From positions 124,001 to 188,000 of the forward strand of contig CP061031.1 of NCBI GenBank assembly GCA_014490595.1: a DNA stretch of 64,000 nt, in the 5' to 3' direction. Under the pieces are notes generated by a model. It searched no databases, was not told the DNA's origin, and saw only the letters and a list, made by a program, of their open reading frames with translations. The position numbers and the translations under genes were made by a program. The first letter of the stretch is position 1, and each line of letters begins with the position of its first letter. This stretch comes from Corynebacterium wankanglinii (GTDB lineage Bacteria; Actinomycetota; Actinomycetes; Mycobacteriales; Mycobacteriaceae). Positions 40,084-50,183 of this stretch are shown in pieces.

Positions 40084-40481
40084 TTGGCGTTCCTTTCGGG
40101 GGAATCAATTGTGGTTTTTCTAGGGGCGGGCTTCTCAACCTCTCAGTGAGGAGCTCTCAAACAATTCTTAGTCAACTGGCTGGAAAGAGTCACAACATTG
40201 TTGAACAATCCACCCAATCTGGGGTCAAACTAAAGTAATTGCCATGTCATAGAAGCCTGTTTACCAGTAATAACACTGATTCTTGTGTGAAGAACCGGAT
40301 GCAATCTATCGGACTATTTAAATACAGTTATGTGTCGCCCGAACGGCATCTCATCCCCTTCCTCGCGCTTATTCATTGTTCGCGCCGTCCATGGCCGCAG
40401 ACGCCTAACCCCCACCAACGCGAAAATCGGATTGCGGCTGGTATTTGCCACAATCCGATTTCACACACCCCGAAAAACGCT
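40084..40481. promoter_or_regulatory. Intergenic region with surface-gene motif
   Basis: About 400 bp between divergently read units. ATTGTTGAACAATCC (40197-40211) sits about 115-130 bp upstream of the secreted gene start. An AT-rich stretch (GACTATTTAAATACAG) lies near 40312-40330. The right end holds the crgA terminator hairpin. No gene is visible. Confidence 0.5.
40424..40461 (-). terminator. crgA terminator-like hairpin
   Basis: AAATCGGATTG pairs perfectly with CAATCCGATTT around a 16-bp loop, 20 bp beyond the crgA stop. On the minus strand it ends in TTTTC. Confidence 0.7.
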
Positions 40482-40757
40482 CTAGCGCCAACCCATGGTC
40501 ATGAGCAGGCCGAGGATCATGCCCGCAAACCCGATGGCGTAGTTCCACGGGCCGAGCTGTGCGAGCCACGTGATTTGGTCGCCGGCTAGGTAGTACAGGA
40601 TCAGCCAGGCCAAGCCGAGGAGCATCAGCCCGAACATGATCACCTTGTACCACATCGGCGTGCCGCCGGTGTTGACCTTGACCGGGGTACGGCTGGTCCC
40701 GGTGGCGGCGCTACTTGCTGGGCGGACGAGGTCTTTGGTTACTTTTGCTTTAGGCAT
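40482..40757 (-). CDS. crgA: Cell division protein CrgA
   Basis: 91 aa. A positively charged cytoplasmic N-terminus ([16 protein letters not shown]) is followed by two transmembrane helices ([20 protein letters not shown] and [20 protein letters not shown]) joined by [15 protein letters not shown]. This is the CrgA layout. In mycobacteria CrgA binds FtsZ, FtsQ and PBPs and coordinates septal and polar growth. It lies directly after pknB, the conserved actinobacterial order. Confidence 0.93.
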   Translation of the reverse strand: MPKAKVTKDLVRPASSAATGTSRTPVKVNTGGTPMWYKVIMFGLMLLGLAWLILYYLAGDQITWLAQLGPWNYAIGFAGMILGLLMTMGWR

Positions 40758-40783
40758 TTGCGCTCCCTGAGTGTGTGCGGGCT

Positions 40784-42865
40784 TTACAGCCCAAGCCCGC
40801 GCTGCACATTCCGCAACGCGTTCTGCGGGTTCTGGGGTTGAACTGTATCAGCCCGGCCAGCGGCCGCGTTATTCTGCGGGATCAGTTCGCCGGCGTCGAA
40901 CTTCCACAGGTTATAGCCGATGGCCTGGTCTTTGCGGATGGTGTCGCCCGCGGCGATTTCCTGGTGGCCGATGAGCCCGCCGTCCACAAGCGCCCCGGTG
41001 GGCACGGTGGGGCCCGGCACGAGGCGGCCGTTCCAGCCGGCGTCGCGCAGCGCGCGCTCCGCGTCGGTGGGGGTCATGCGGGTGATCTGCGGCATGGACA
41101 TGAGCATGCCGTTGGAAACGCGCAGCTCAACCGTGGTGCCGGTCTCCACATCCGTGTTCTCGCCGGCGACCGCCAGCACCTCGCCTTCGGGCTTGGCGGA
41201 GTCCACATGGGTCACCGTGGAACGCAGCTGCAGCGATGACAGCGTCGCGGTGGCCTGCTCCACGTTGAGCCCCACCAGCGACGGCACCTGAACCATCTTC
41301 GGCCCGGAGGAGACGGTAATGGCGATGCGGGAGCCCTTGGCAATCTGCGTGCCGCCGGCAGGCTGCTGGCCCAAAATGATGCCGTCGGGAATGTTGTCGC
41401 TGCTCTCGCGGCGCACGTTCGGGTTGAGTTCCAACCCGGCCTTCTTTAGCTCCCCCACCGCTTCCTCGGTGGTCAGGTTGGTCACATCCGGCACATCGGT
41501 CATCTCCTTGCCGGAAGAGACGGTCAGGGTGATTTGCGTGCCAGGCTTCAGCTCGGAGCCGGCGGCCGGGTTCGTGGCGATGACGTTGCCGCGCTTGATG
41601 TCCGGGTTCGGCTCCTCCATCACAGACACGGCAAAGCCCAGGCCCTCGAGTTCGCGGATGGCGTCGTTGCGCGGCACGTCCACAAGCTCAGGCACCTGCA
41701 CCATCGCCTCTTGCACGGGGGCGGGCGCGTCGTTCTCGGTGGTGGAGAAGTAGTCGTAGACGAACCAGCTCACCGCGGCGGCGAGCAGCAGGCCCAGCAG
41801 CGCCGCGACCCATTTCAGCCAGTTGGAGGAGGTTTTCTCGTTCGCGGCGCGGTGGTCGGCGTAGCGGGTGTGGCCGGGTGAGGCGCCTGCCTCTCGACGC
41901 ACCACAGGTTCCCTCACCACATCCCCAACCACAACCGTGTGGCCTTCGGACGGGGAGTCTGCAGCGTGCGCGCCCACAGCCTGTTCGGCGGCCGCCAAAT
42001 GATTGCGCGCGGCAGTGGTGACGCTGCCGCGCTCGAGCAGTGCGAGGTCTGCGCCCATCTCCTCCGCCGTCTGGTACCGGTCGGCGGGGTGCTTCGCCAT
42101 CGCGGTGAGGATGACGGAATCCACGTTGACCGCCTCGTTGTCGGACAGCGGCGCCTCAATGCGCTCCGACGGCGGCATCGGATCTTCCTGCACGTGCTGG
42201 TAGGCCACTGCGAAGGGGGATTCGCCCTCGAAGGGCGGGACGCCGGTGACAGTTTCGTACATCACGCAGCCGAGGGCGTAGACGTCGCTTCGTGCGTCCG
42301 CGGCCTTGCCGCGGGCCTGCTCGGGGGAGAGGTACTGCGCGGTGCCGATGACGGCGGAGGTCTGCGTCATCGCGGAGGTGGAATCGTCCAGCGCTCTCGC
42401 AATGCCGAAATCCATCACCTTCACCGCACCGGTGTTGGTGACCATGATGTTGGCGGGCTTGATGTCGCGGTGGATGATGCCCGCGTCGTGGCTGGCCTGA
42501 AGCGCGCGCGTCACAGGCAGCAGCAGCGCTGCGGAGCGCTCCGGCGTGAGCGGGCCTTCATTGCGCACGATGTCGCGCAGGTTCATCCCGTGGACGAGCT
42601 CCATCACGATGTAGGGCACGTCCACGCCGGAGGTTTCCACGGATCCGGTGTCGTACACCGAGACGATGTTCGGGTGGTTCAGGCGGGCGGAATTCTGCGC
42701 TTCGCGGCGGAAGCGTTCGCGGAAGTTCTCGTCGCGCGCCATGTCGATCTTCAACATCTTCACGGCAACTTTGCGCCCGAGGGACACGTCGGTGGCGGCA
42801 TACACGTCCGACATGCCGCCGGTGCCGATGATGTCGCCCAGTTCGTACCGGTCCGCGATCAGCAT
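40784..42865 (-). CDS. pknB: Serine/threonine protein kinase PknB with PASTA domains
   Basis: 693 aa. Kinase domain at residues 1-270: [11 protein letters not shown] (catalytic Lys), [18 protein letters not shown] and [13 protein letters not shown]. Juxtamembrane linker, then one helix ([20 protein letters not shown]) at about residue 345, and four extracellular PASTA repeats (for example [58 protein letters not shown]). PASTA repeats bind peptidoglycan fragments or lipid II, and the kinase controls cell-wall growth and division. The ATG at 42865 follows the pknA stop without a gap. Confidence 0.96.
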   Translation of the reverse strand: MLIADRYELGDIIGTGGMSDVYAATDVSLGRKVAVKMLKIDMARDENFRERFRREAQNSARLNHPNIVSVYDTGSVETSGVDVPYIVMELVHGMNLRDIVRNEGPLTPERSAALLLPVTRALQASHDAGIIHRDIKPANIMVTNTGAVKVMDFGIARALDDSTSAMTQTSAVIGTAQYLSPEQARGKAADARSDVYALGCVMYETVTGVPPFEGESPFAVAYQHVQEDPMPPSERIEAPLSDNEAVNVDSVILTAMAKHPADRYQTAEEMGADLALLERGSVTTAARNHLAAAEQAVGAHAADSPSEGHTVVVGDVVREPVVRREAGASPGHTRYADHRAANEKTSSNWLKWVAALLGLLLAAAVSWFVYDYFSTTENDAPAPVQEAMVQVPELVDVPRNDAIRELEGLGFAVSVMEEPNPDIKRGNVIATNPAAGSELKPGTQITLTVSSGKEMTDVPDVTNLTTEEAVGELKKAGLELNPNVRRESSDNIPDGIILGQQPAGGTQIAKGSRIAITVSSGPKMVQVPSLVGLNVEQATATLSSLQLRSTVTHVDSAKPEGEVLAVAGENTDVETGTTVELRVSNGMLMSMPQITRMTPTDAERALRDAGWNGRLVPGPTVPTGALVDGGLIGHQEIAAGDTIRKDQAIGYNLWKFDAGELIPQNNAAAGRADTVQPQNPQNALRNVQRGLGL

Positions 42866-44376
42866 TTACCTGCCACCTCCGAGGAAGCTCTCAAGATTCG
42901 GCAATTCTATCGCAGGCGCGTTCTCAGCAGTGGTCTCGGGCACATTGCTTCTCGACGTCGCCACCTCCGGCAACGGCTGCGCCGGCTCAGTGGTCGCCGG
43001 ATTGGGGCGCTCGGCCTCCGAGGGAGCAGCAGGCGCGGCGGGCGCCTGCTCCGCGGTGGGCTCCTCGAAGCGCAGGGTGCCCGGGTTGCGCGACTCGGTG
43101 ATGGTGGTGCGTTCACGCTGCGTCGTCGTCTCGGTGACCGGCTTCTTCCGTCTCCTCCTCCTTGGTGGGGTAGCCGTTGTCGAGGTCGGCGACGTGGTGG
43201 CCGTGCTGCTTCCGCCGGTGAAGCGGTCGAACAAGCCCTCGGAGTAGGCCCACGCGGCGGCCCCGCCGGCCAGCGCCAGTGCCAGCAGGGCCGCAATGAT
43301 CGGGCCGGCCGCCGAGGACTTCTTCTCGCGCTGGGCGGGCGCGGCGGCTCGGGCGGGGGCGGGCTGGGCCGGAGGGCGTCGAGAAGCAACTGCCCTCGCG
43401 GCGGACGGCGGGTAGGCGCCCTCGGGCGGGAGGTGCGTTCCTCGGCGACGCTCGCCAGCATTTGTGTGGACGCGGTGGCGGACGGCTCGGTGGCCACCAC
43501 CTGCGTGTGGCCGCCGGGCTGGGCGGGGCGCAGGCCCTGGCGGACCTGGGAGATGGCCAGCTGCAACTCGTTGCCGTCGCGGAAGCGTTGGCCGGGGTCT
43601 TTGCGCAGGGCGATCTCGATCAGTTCGCGCGCCGGGGCAGACACGGAAATGGGCAGCGCAGGCGGCTCGGCGGAGACGTGCGCGAGCGCCACTGACACGG
43701 AGGAGTCGCCGGTGAAGGGGCGCTTGCCCGAGAGAAGCTCGTAGCCCACCACGCCCAGCGAGTACACGTCGGAGGCCGCGGTGACCTTCATGCCCTGCGC
43801 TTGCTCGGGTGAGACGTACTGCGCGGTGCCCACGACCATGCCGGTGCGGGTCAGCGGCACGGCCGCCGCGGCCTTGGCAATGCCGAAGTCTGTGATCTTG
43901 ACCTGGCCGTTCTGGGTGATCATGAGGTTGCCCGGCTTGATGTCGCGGTGCACGAGGCCCATCCGGTGGATCACCGCCAGGCCGTGGGCCGCCTGCTCCA
44001 GGACGTCTAACGCCAGCGCCTCGTCCAGCTGGCCCTCGCGGGCAACCAGGTCCGCGAGCGATTCGCCGCGGATGTACTCCATGACGATGAAGCACACGGT
44101 GAAACCCGAGTCCGTGTCCACCTCTTGGTAGTCGTAGGTGGCCACCACGTTGTCGGAGTTGATCCCCTGGGCGGAAAGCGCCTCGTTGCGGAAGCGGGCC
44201 AAAAACTCCGCGTTGGAGCTGAACTCGGGGCGCAGGACCTTGATGGCCACCTCGCGCTCGTTGGACAGGTCGTCCGCTAGCCAGACGGTGGACATGCCGC
44301 CGTGGCCGATGATCCACTGCAGCTGGTAGCCGTCGCCGACGAGCTGTTGCAGGTCCTCGCGGTTTTCGGTGTTCAT
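42866..44376 (-). CDS. pknA: Serine/threonine protein kinase PknA, frameshift in linker
   Basis: Kinase domain in residues 1-275: GDGYQLQWIIGHGGMSTVWL, EVAIKVLRPEF, HRDIKPGNLMI, DFGIAKAAAAVPLTRTGMVV. The frame breaks in the linker near 43427. CGCCCGAGGGC should read CGCCCGGAGGGC to join TSRP to EGAYPPSAARAVASRRP, then the helix (AAGPIIAALLALALAGGAAA) and an extracellular tail ending ESFLGGGR. Without the correction the kinase would read into an Arg/Pro-rich tail with no membrane helix. pknA is essential or near-essential in relatives, so a sequencing error is the likelier explanation. Adjacent to pbpA upstream and pknB downstream with no gap. Confidence 0.88.
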
Positions 44377-45822
44377 CTACTGTGCTCCTTCCACGGGTGC
44401 GGGGGCGGCGCGCAGGACGGCCCGGCCGATGGGGCCGGAGACCTGCCCGCCTGTGGCGGCTTCGCCGAGGTGGCCGCCGTTTTTCACCACGACGGCCACC
44501 GCGACGTCCTTGGCAGGATCGAACGCCACGTACCAGACGTGCGGCGCGGCACCCTCCGCGTGTTCGGCGGTGCCGGTCTTGGAGGCGAAGCCGTTGCCGT
44601 CGTAGCCGAAGGTCCAGCGCTCGGATCCGTACATCAGATCCGTGATCGTCGCGGCTTCCTCTTCCGTTACGGCCTCGCCCAGCTCAACCGGCTCGGTTTC
44701 GCGCACGACCTTGCCGTCGGCGTCGCGCACCGCGCGTACCACGTGCGGCTCCATGCGCTTGCCTTTGTTGGCGATGGTCGCGGCCATCACCGCAGCCTGC
44801 AGCGCCGTCATGGTCACGTCGCGCTGACCGATCGCGCTTTGCGCCAGCTCCGCTCCGCCGGGCAGGTCGCCGAGCGAGCCGGCCGCGTTGGGCAGGCCGA
44901 GGTCGTAGCTTTGGCCGATGCCGAAGCGGGCCGCAGCGTCGCGAAGCGCCTCCGGCCCGGCCGCAAGGCCCATCTGCACGAATGCGGTGTTGCAGGACAG
45001 GGCGAACGCGGTGCGCAGGGGCACCTGGCCGCCGCCGGCGCAGGGCTGCCCGCCGTAGTTGGTCAGCGGGATGTTGTCCGTGCCGGGCAGGATCGTCTGC
45101 GCCTCGCCCGTGAGCGGCGACTCGGGGGTGAACCCGTTTCGCAGGCCCGCGGCGGTGGTGATGATTTTGAAGATGGAGCCCGGCGGCAGCTGCTCCTGCG
45201 TCGCGTGGTTGAGCAGCGGTTTCGCGGGGTTGCCGTTGACGTCCGCCCACGCGCCCTCGGCGGTGTTCGGGTTGGCAATGCCGTTGGGGTCGTAGCTGGG
45301 GGCCGAGGCCATCGCGAGCACCTCGCCTGACGACGGCCTCACGGCCACCACCGCCCCCTCATAGCCAGGCTTGGCCAGCTGGTCGAACGCGAAGGCCTGC
45401 AGGTTCGGATCCAGGGTCAGCGCGACCGTGTCGCCCTTCTTGCCGTCTTCCGTCCCGGTGCGCAAGAAACGGGATGAGGTGCCGGAATCCCCGGTGAGGT
45501 CCCCGTTGTGGGTGGACTCCAGCTGGGAGGTGCCGAACTGGTCGGAGGCGTAGCCCACCACCGGGGCGAAGGACCACGGCATGTTCGGGTAGGTGCGCTG
45601 GTAGAAGCCGTCCGCTTCGTCGCGGTGACTCTGCGCCAGGACGGTATCGCCCGCGACGATATCGCCGCGGTTGGTGCGCTTCAGCTCCATGAGGATGCGG
45701 GAGTTGTGGGGGTCTTGGGCGTATTCGTCCTCGCGCATGCCTTGCACGATGGAGTAATTCACCAGCAGTGTCACGATGAGCAGCAGGGAGACGACGGCGC
45801 CGAAGCGGAGGGACTTGTTCAT
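44377..45822 (-). CDS. pbpA: Penicillin-binding protein PbpA (transpeptidase)
   Basis: 481 aa class B PBP. N-terminal anchor RFGAVVSLLLIVTLLVNYSI; dimerisation region; transpeptidase motifs SxxK in PPGSIFKIIT, SxN in FALSCNTAFVQ, and KTG in FASKTGTAEH. It cross-links peptidoglycan at the pole or septum together with the SEDS glycosyltransferase encoded upstream. The start overlaps the rodA stop by ATGA, and the stop directly abuts pknA. Confidence 0.95.
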   Translation of the reverse strand: MNKSLRFGAVVSLLLIVTLLVNYSIVQGMREDEYAQDPHNSRILMELKRTNRGDIVAGDTVLAQSHRDEADGFYQRTYPNMPWSFAPVVGYASDQFGTSQLESTHNGDLTGDSGTSSRFLRTGTEDGKKGDTVALTLDPNLQAFAFDQLAKPGYEGAVVAVRPSSGEVLAMASAPSYDPNGIANPNTAEGAWADVNGNPAKPLLNHATQEQLPPGSIFKIITTAAGLRNGFTPESPLTGEAQTILPGTDNIPLTNYGGQPCAGGGQVPLRTAFALSCNTAFVQMGLAAGPEALRDAAARFGIGQSYDLGLPNAAGSLGDLPGGAELAQSAIGQRDVTMTALQAAVMAATIANKGKRMEPHVVRAVRDADGKVVRETEPVELGEAVTEEEAATITDLMYGSERWTFGYDGNGFASKTGTAEHAEGAAPHVWYVAFDPAKDVAVAVVVKNGGHLGEAATGGQVSGPIGRAVLRAAPAPVEGAQ

Positions 45823-47183
45823 CGCGCGCCCACCACCTCAGCCTGGCCGAGGCGCTGCGCGGTGCCAGCCGCAACCGCGTCGTAGTCCGCCGGGCGGTTC
45901 GCGCTGTTGGAGATGCGCAGCAGCAGGCCCAGCAGGATGTAGTTGGCCATCACGGATGAGCCGCCGGCAGACATAAACGGCGTGGTCAGACCGGTCATGG
46001 GCAGCATGGCGGAGACGCCGCCTGCGACCACGAAGATCTGGATGGCAATGGTCAGCGCCAGCCCGGAGGCGAGCAGCTTGCCGTAGGAGTCGCGTGTCTG
46101 CATCGCGGTGCGGAACCCGCGGGTGATGAAGATGCCAAACAGGCACAGCACCGCGGCGATGCCCACAAAGCCCAATTCCTCGCCGACGGCGGCCAGGATG
46201 TAGTCCGAGTGCGCGACGGGGACCAACTCCGGGTGGCCGTAGCCCAGCCCGGTGCCGGTGATGCCGCCCCAGCTCAACCCGATCAGGGCGTTCGCGGGCT
46301 GGTTGCCTATGCCGTCAAAGTCCGCGAACGGGTCGATGAAGTTGGCCACGCGGTCCTGGATCTTCGCGCTGATCTGGTACACCGCGTACCCGCCCACGGC
46401 CACCAGCGCCAGGCCGATGGCCAGCCAGGACGCGCGTCCGGTGGCGAAGTAGACCATGCCCAGCACCGTGGCGAACAGCAGCAGCGCCGGGCCGAAGTCG
46501 TTCGACACCGCCATGATCAGAATGGCAATTGCCCACACCATGAGGATGGGGGCGAGGTCGCGCAGGCGTGGGAACGTCATGCCCAAAAAGCGCTTGCCGG
46601 CGACCGTGAACAGGGCGCGTTTCTGGGCGAGGAGCTGTGCGAAAAAGATCAGCAGCAGAATTTTGGAGAACTCGCCGGGCTGGATGGAAAACGGGCCGAG
46701 CCACAGCCAGATCCGTGCTTCCTCGTAGCCCGGGGGCTGCGGCCACACCAGCGGCAGGGCGAGCAGAATCAGGCCCACCAAGCCCAGCAGGTAGGAGTAA
46801 CGCGAAAGTGCCTTGTGGTCGCGCACCACAATCATGGTGAGCACCATGAGCCCCACACCGATCAGGGACCACATCATCTGGCGCTCCGCCAGCGGGCCGT
46901 AACCGGGGCGCTCGGCCAGGTCAAGGCGGTATATCACCACGAGGCCGACGGCGTTCAGCAGCGCCACTACCGGCAGCATCACCTGGTCTGCGTACGGCGC
47001 CAGGAAGGCGATGGCCACGTGCGCGATGGCGTACACACCCATGAACCCACCGATGATGTAGAGCATCTCCGTGGACAGGGTGCGCCCTTGGCTCGTCTCT
47101 AAGCCAAAGAGCATCAGCGCGAGCAGGCCGGTGGCGAGCAACAGAAGAAGCAGCTCACGGCTGCGTGAAGCGAGTCTGCTCAT
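45819..47183 (-). CDS. rodA: FtsW/RodA/SpoVE (SEDS) peptidoglycan polymerase
   Basis: 454 aa from ATG 47183, which overlaps the pstP stop by ATGA; the upstream ATG 47198 is rejected. About ten membrane helices, including ELLLLLLATGLLALMLFGLE. The SEDS signature region is seen in SFSIQPGEFSKILLLIFFAQ-like sequence, in GLSWGGITGTGLGYGHPELV, and in VPVAHSDYILAAVGEELGFV. It polymerises lipid II with its class B PBP partner PbpA, encoded next. Confidence 0.95.
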   Translation of the reverse strand: MSRLASRSRELLLLLLATGLLALMLFGLETSQGRTLSTEMLYIIGGFMGVYAIAHVAIAFLAPYADQVMLPVVALLNAVGLVVIYRLDLAERPGYGPLAERQMMWSLIGVGLMVLTMIVVRDHKALSRYSYLLGLVGLILLALPLVWPQPPGYEEARIWLWLGPFSIQPGEFSKILLLIFFAQLLAQKRALFTVAGKRFLGMTFPRLRDLAPILMVWAIAILIMAVSNDFGPALLLFATVLGMVYFATGRASWLAIGLALVAVGGYAVYQISAKIQDRVANFIDPFADFDGIGNQPANALIGLSWGGITGTGLGYGHPELVPVAHSDYILAAVGEELGFVGIAAVLCLFGIFITRGFRTAMQTRDSYGKLLASGLALTIAIQIFVVAGGVSAMLPMTGLTTPFMSAGGSSVMANYILLGLLLRISNSANRPADYDAVAAGTAQRLGQAEVVGAR

Positions 47184-48526
47184 CGCACCTCCCTGCACTT
47201 GTCGTTGTCGGGCGACTGCTTGTCCACACAGCCCGGCAGAGCTTCATCCGCCAGCTCATTCAGTCTTGCCAGCACATCGTCGTAGGAACCCGTGACGTTT
47301 TCCACGTCCCGCAGATCTTTAGGCAGATCAGCGACGTTAAACACGTGGCAGTCGCCCGGGGTGGTGTCCTTGGCAATGACGCGCAGCTTGCCGTCCTCGG
47401 CCAAACAGGCGTGCTGGATATCTTCGGTCTGCGCGTCAGCGAACACGTTGTCGCGGGTGGTGTGCTGCACAACAAACTCGCCGGAATCCTCCACCGTGAG
47501 CGCGTAGGTGTCCGTCTCGCGCGACTGCGCCCACATCAGGGCTGCGGCAGTAACCACGAGCAGCAGCACGAGCGTTGCGACGACCCACGGCCACACCGAG
47601 CTCGGCTGCGAGCCGGCCTTAGTGTGGTCCTCCTCGTCGTCGGGCCCGTCGGCCTCCTGCGTCTTGGCCCGGTTGTGATCCGGGGTGATGGTCTCGGACT
47701 TGCGCAGCAGCGCCGCCGCGCGGGAGGCGGCGGAATCCGGGTGGGAGGACTGGTAGCCCGGGGCCAGCGCACCGGCCCTCACCACGGCGCGGGTTGCTTC
47801 CTCAGAGCCGTGAGACTCCACGACCTCGGCCACCACCACGGTGACGTTGTCCGGCCCGCCGGAGCGCAGCGCAAGCTCGATCAGGCGCTGGGCCGCCATC
47901 TCCGGGGTGCCGTCGCCCAGCGCGATCTCGATGGTCTCTCGCGTCACCGGGTCGCTCAACCCGTCGGAGCACAACAGCAGGCGGTCGCCCGGCTGCACCT
48001 CAATCAGCTCCAGGTGGGGCTCCACCGGTCGGCCGGTGTACGCCTTCAAAATCAGGGATTTCTGCGGGTGGGTGGACACGTCTTCGGGCGCGAGCTTGCC
48101 TTCGTCCACCAGCGACTGGACGAACGTGTCGTCGACCGTGAGTTGGCGCAGCTCGCCGCCGCGAAGGAGGTAACCCCGCGAATCGCCCACGTGGATGAGA
48201 CCGAGATCGCGGCCGTTGAACATCAGCCCGGTGAGCGTGGTGCCCATGCCGGCCTGTTCCGGGTGCTCGGCCACCGAGGCCTCAATCGCCGCGTTGGCGT
48301 CCTCGGCGGCTGCGCCCAAAAGCGCCAGCATGTCCGCGTCTTCAGGGTCGCGGTCCAGGTGCTCCAGGTGCTCCACCATGAGCTGGCTGGCCACCTCGCC
48401 GGCCGCGTGGCCACCCATGCCGTCTGCAAGCACGAGCAGGTGCGGGCCGGCGTACGCGGAGTCCTCGTTGTTGCCCCTGACCAGGCCGCGGTCAGACACA
48501 GCCACGAAATCTAGCGCGAGTTTCAC
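47180..48526 (-). CDS. pstP: PP2C-type protein phosphatase
   Basis: 448 aa. The catalytic PP2C domain has its metal-binding motifs: DRGLVRGNNEDSAYAG, LLVLADGMGGHAAGEVA, LIHVGDSRGYLLRGGEL, LCSDGLSDPVTRETI and GGPDNVTVVVAEV. Then a linker, one helix (WVVATLVLLLVVTAAALMWA) and an extracellular domain with Cys residues (HACLAEDGKL, GDCHVFNVAD, GCVDKQ). It reverses PknA/PknB phosphorylation. Its start overlaps the fhaB stop by four bases. Confidence 0.95.
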   Translation of the reverse strand: MKLALDFVAVSDRGLVRGNNEDSAYAGPHLLVLADGMGGHAAGEVASQLMVEHLEHLDRDPEDADMLALLGAAAEDANAAIEASVAEHPEQAGMGTTLTGLMFNGRDLGLIHVGDSRGYLLRGGELRQLTVDDTFVQSLVDEGKLAPEDVSTHPQKSLILKAYTGRPVEPHLELIEVQPGDRLLLCSDGLSDPVTRETIEIALGDGTPEMAAQRLIELALRSGGPDNVTVVVAEVVESHGSEEATRAVVRAGALAPGYQSSHPDSAASRAAALLRKSETITPDHNRAKTQEADGPDDEEDHTKAGSQPSSVWPWVVATLVLLLVVTAAALMWAQSRETDTYALTVEDSGEFVVQHTTRDNVFADAQTEDIQHACLAEDGKLRVIAKDTTPGDCHVFNVADLPKDLRDVENVTGSYDDVLARLNELADEALPGCVDKQSPDNDKCREVR

Positions 48527-48972
48527 GGCATCAGCCTCACAATCGTGCGTCCCATCTTCATGTCCGTGCCCACGGTCACCCGCTCAGGCTGGTCAATGCG
48601 CACCCCGTTGACAAAGGTGCCGTTGCGCGAGTCCAAGTCCTCCACGAACCAGTCGCTGCCCCTGCGGAACAGGCGCGCGTGGCGCGAGGAAGCGAAGTCG
48701 TCGCCCAGCTGGAAATCGTTGTCACCAGCCCTGCCGACAGTCAAGTCCTCCAAGCTGGCAATTTCCATGTGGGAGCCTTTCAGCGGCCCCTCAACTACCG
48801 CAAGGGTGCGCGCCTTCTCCCTGGGGGCGGGTGCGGAGGCACTTGCCTGACGACGCATCGTTCCGCCCGCCGACACCACATCCTTCCTCTGCGTCCACAT
48901 GACGAGGAAGATGAACACCCACAGCAGGGCCAACAGGCCGAAGCGGGCGCTGAGGATCACCGTCGAATCCAT
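48523..48972 (-). CDS. fhaB: FHA domain protein FhaB (FipA-like)
   Basis: 149 aa from ATG 48972 (MDSTVILSARFGLLALLWVF). One N-terminal membrane helix is followed by a basic linker and a C-terminal FHA domain that binds phosphothreonine: TVGRAGDNDFQLGDDFASSR, HARLFRRGSD, DSRNGTFVNGVRI. It is a reader for PknA/PknB signalling in division and polar growth. Ten bases separate it from fhaA. Confidence 0.93.
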   Translation of the reverse strand: MDSTVILSARFGLLALLWVFIFLVMWTQRKDVVSAGGTMRRQASASAPAPREKARTLAVVEGPLKGSHMEIASLEDLTVGRAGDNDFQLGDDFASSRHARLFRRGSDWFVEDLDSRNGTFVNGVRIDQPERVTVGTDMKMGRTIVRLMP

Positions 48973-48982
48973 GGCATCCCTT

Positions 48983-49858
48983 CTACGGGCGGAAATATTC
49001 GGTACTGGGGTGGGACACCGAGTCCGTGAACTCCGGCTCGCTTGCGCCCGCCTGCGGCTGGTCCTGGGCGCCGACAATGCGGACCTCGATGTTGGAATGG
49101 CCCAGCGTGATCACGTCGCCGTCGGCGAGCATCCAGTTCTCCACCGGCTCGTCGTTGACGGTTGTGCCGTTGGTGGACTGCAGATCCACAAGCACCGCCA
49201 CCTGGCCGTCCCAGGTGATCTCCGCGTGCTGGCGGGACACGCCGGTATCCGGCAAACGGAAATCCGAATCGTTGGAGCGGCCCAAGATGTTGGAGCCCTC
49301 GTGGACCAGGTAGGTGCGCGACGAGCCGTCCTGAAGCAGCAGGCTCACCGTCGATTCGCCCGCCTGTTGCGGAGTTTCGGTGGTGGGTTCGGACATTGCA
49401 TCCTCCTTCAATTGCGAGCGTGAGGCGCGGCGCTTTGTCGGCTCCGCCACAATGGCGTCGAAGCCGCTGACCACATCCGGCATGGTGTCGATGTAGCTAG
49501 ACACCCGCAGCTGGCCAGTGCGCAGGCCCGACTCCTCCGCGATACGCACGACAACAGGGCCGTCGAGGAACCACTGGTTGTTGCGCACGTACCGCATGAG
49601 TTGATCGGCGAGGTCCACAGGAAGATCGCGGTTCTGCGACAGGTTCTCCAGGTCTTTCGATGACACGCCCACGGCGTACACGTTCGGGGCGACATACTCG
49701 TCCTTATCCGTAACCACCAGCGAGTCTTGGGCTTCCTGCTTGACCAGCTCTTCGACTTCCTCAGGCACAACCTTGCCGCCGAACAGCGCCGCCATGGAGT
49801 TGTCCAAGCCGCGCTGCAGGGAGCTGTCCAGTTTTGCCAGCCTGTCCATCACTGCCAT
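48983..49858 (-). CDS. fhaA: FHA domain protein FhaA with DUF3662 domain
   Basis: 291 aa from ATG 49858 (MAVMDRLAKLDSSLQRGLDN), with GGAGG about ten bases upstream; ATG 49882 is less likely. N-terminal DUF3662 domain (ALFGGKVVPEEVEELVKQEA, then VYAVGVSSKDLENLSQ), a linker, and a C-terminal FHA domain (NILGRSNDSDFRLPDTGVSR, QHAEITWDG, STNGTTVNDEP). In mycobacteria FhaA binds phosphorylated MviN and modulates peptidoglycan synthesis. First gene of the seven-gene fhaA-fhaB-pstP-rodA-pbpA-pknA-pknB cluster. Confidence 0.93.
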   Translation of the reverse strand: MAVMDRLAKLDSSLQRGLDNSMAALFGGKVVPEEVEELVKQEAQDSLVVTDKDEYVAPNVYAVGVSSKDLENLSQNRDLPVDLADQLMRYVRNNQWFLDGPVVVRIAEESGLRTGQLRVSSYIDTMPDVVSGFDAIVAEPTKRRASRSQLKEDAMSEPTTETPQQAGESTVSLLLQDGSSRTYLVHEGSNILGRSNDSDFRLPDTGVSRQHAEITWDGQVAVLVDLQSTNGTTVNDEPVENWMLADGDVITLGHSNIEVRIVGAQDQPQAGASEPEFTDSVSHPSTEYFRP

Positions 49859-50025
49859 TTCCTGCGCACCTCCTTTCTTCACATGCGAATTTAAGTAACT
49901 CGGACAGTATAGGTGCCCACCCCGACACGACCTATCCGTCCAGCGTGCGTGGCGTACCGTAAATGGCCGATGCGCTGGCGATTTGTTGTTAATGTGACCT
50001 GCGTTCTATATTGATCAAGTCGCCC

Positions 50026-50109
50026 GCCCGGGTGGCGGAATTGGCAGACGCGCTGGCTTCAGGTGCCAGTGTTCGCAAGAACGTGGGGGTTCAAGTCCCC
50101 CCCCGGGCA
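50026..50109 (+). tRNA. tRNA-Leu (CAG)
   Basis: 84 nt with the long variable arm of a class II tRNA. Acceptor GCCCGGG pairs with CCCGGGC; anticodon loop TTCAGGT between CTGGC and GCCAG gives CAG; variable arm TGTTCGCAAGAACG; T loop GTTCAAG. It lies upstream of and divergent from fhaA. Confidence 0.97.
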
Positions 50110-50119
50110 CAGCGTGAAG

Positions 50120-50156
50120 TCTCGAGACATTGTGCCTACAGTGTCTCGAGATTTTT
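50120..50156 (+). terminator. tRNA-Leu terminator
   Basis: TCTCGAGACA pairs perfectly with TGTCTCGAGA around a 12-base loop and is followed by TTTTT. Confidence 0.9.
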
Positions 50157-50183
50157 GGTTTTTCGGCGTGCCCCGGAAAGTGA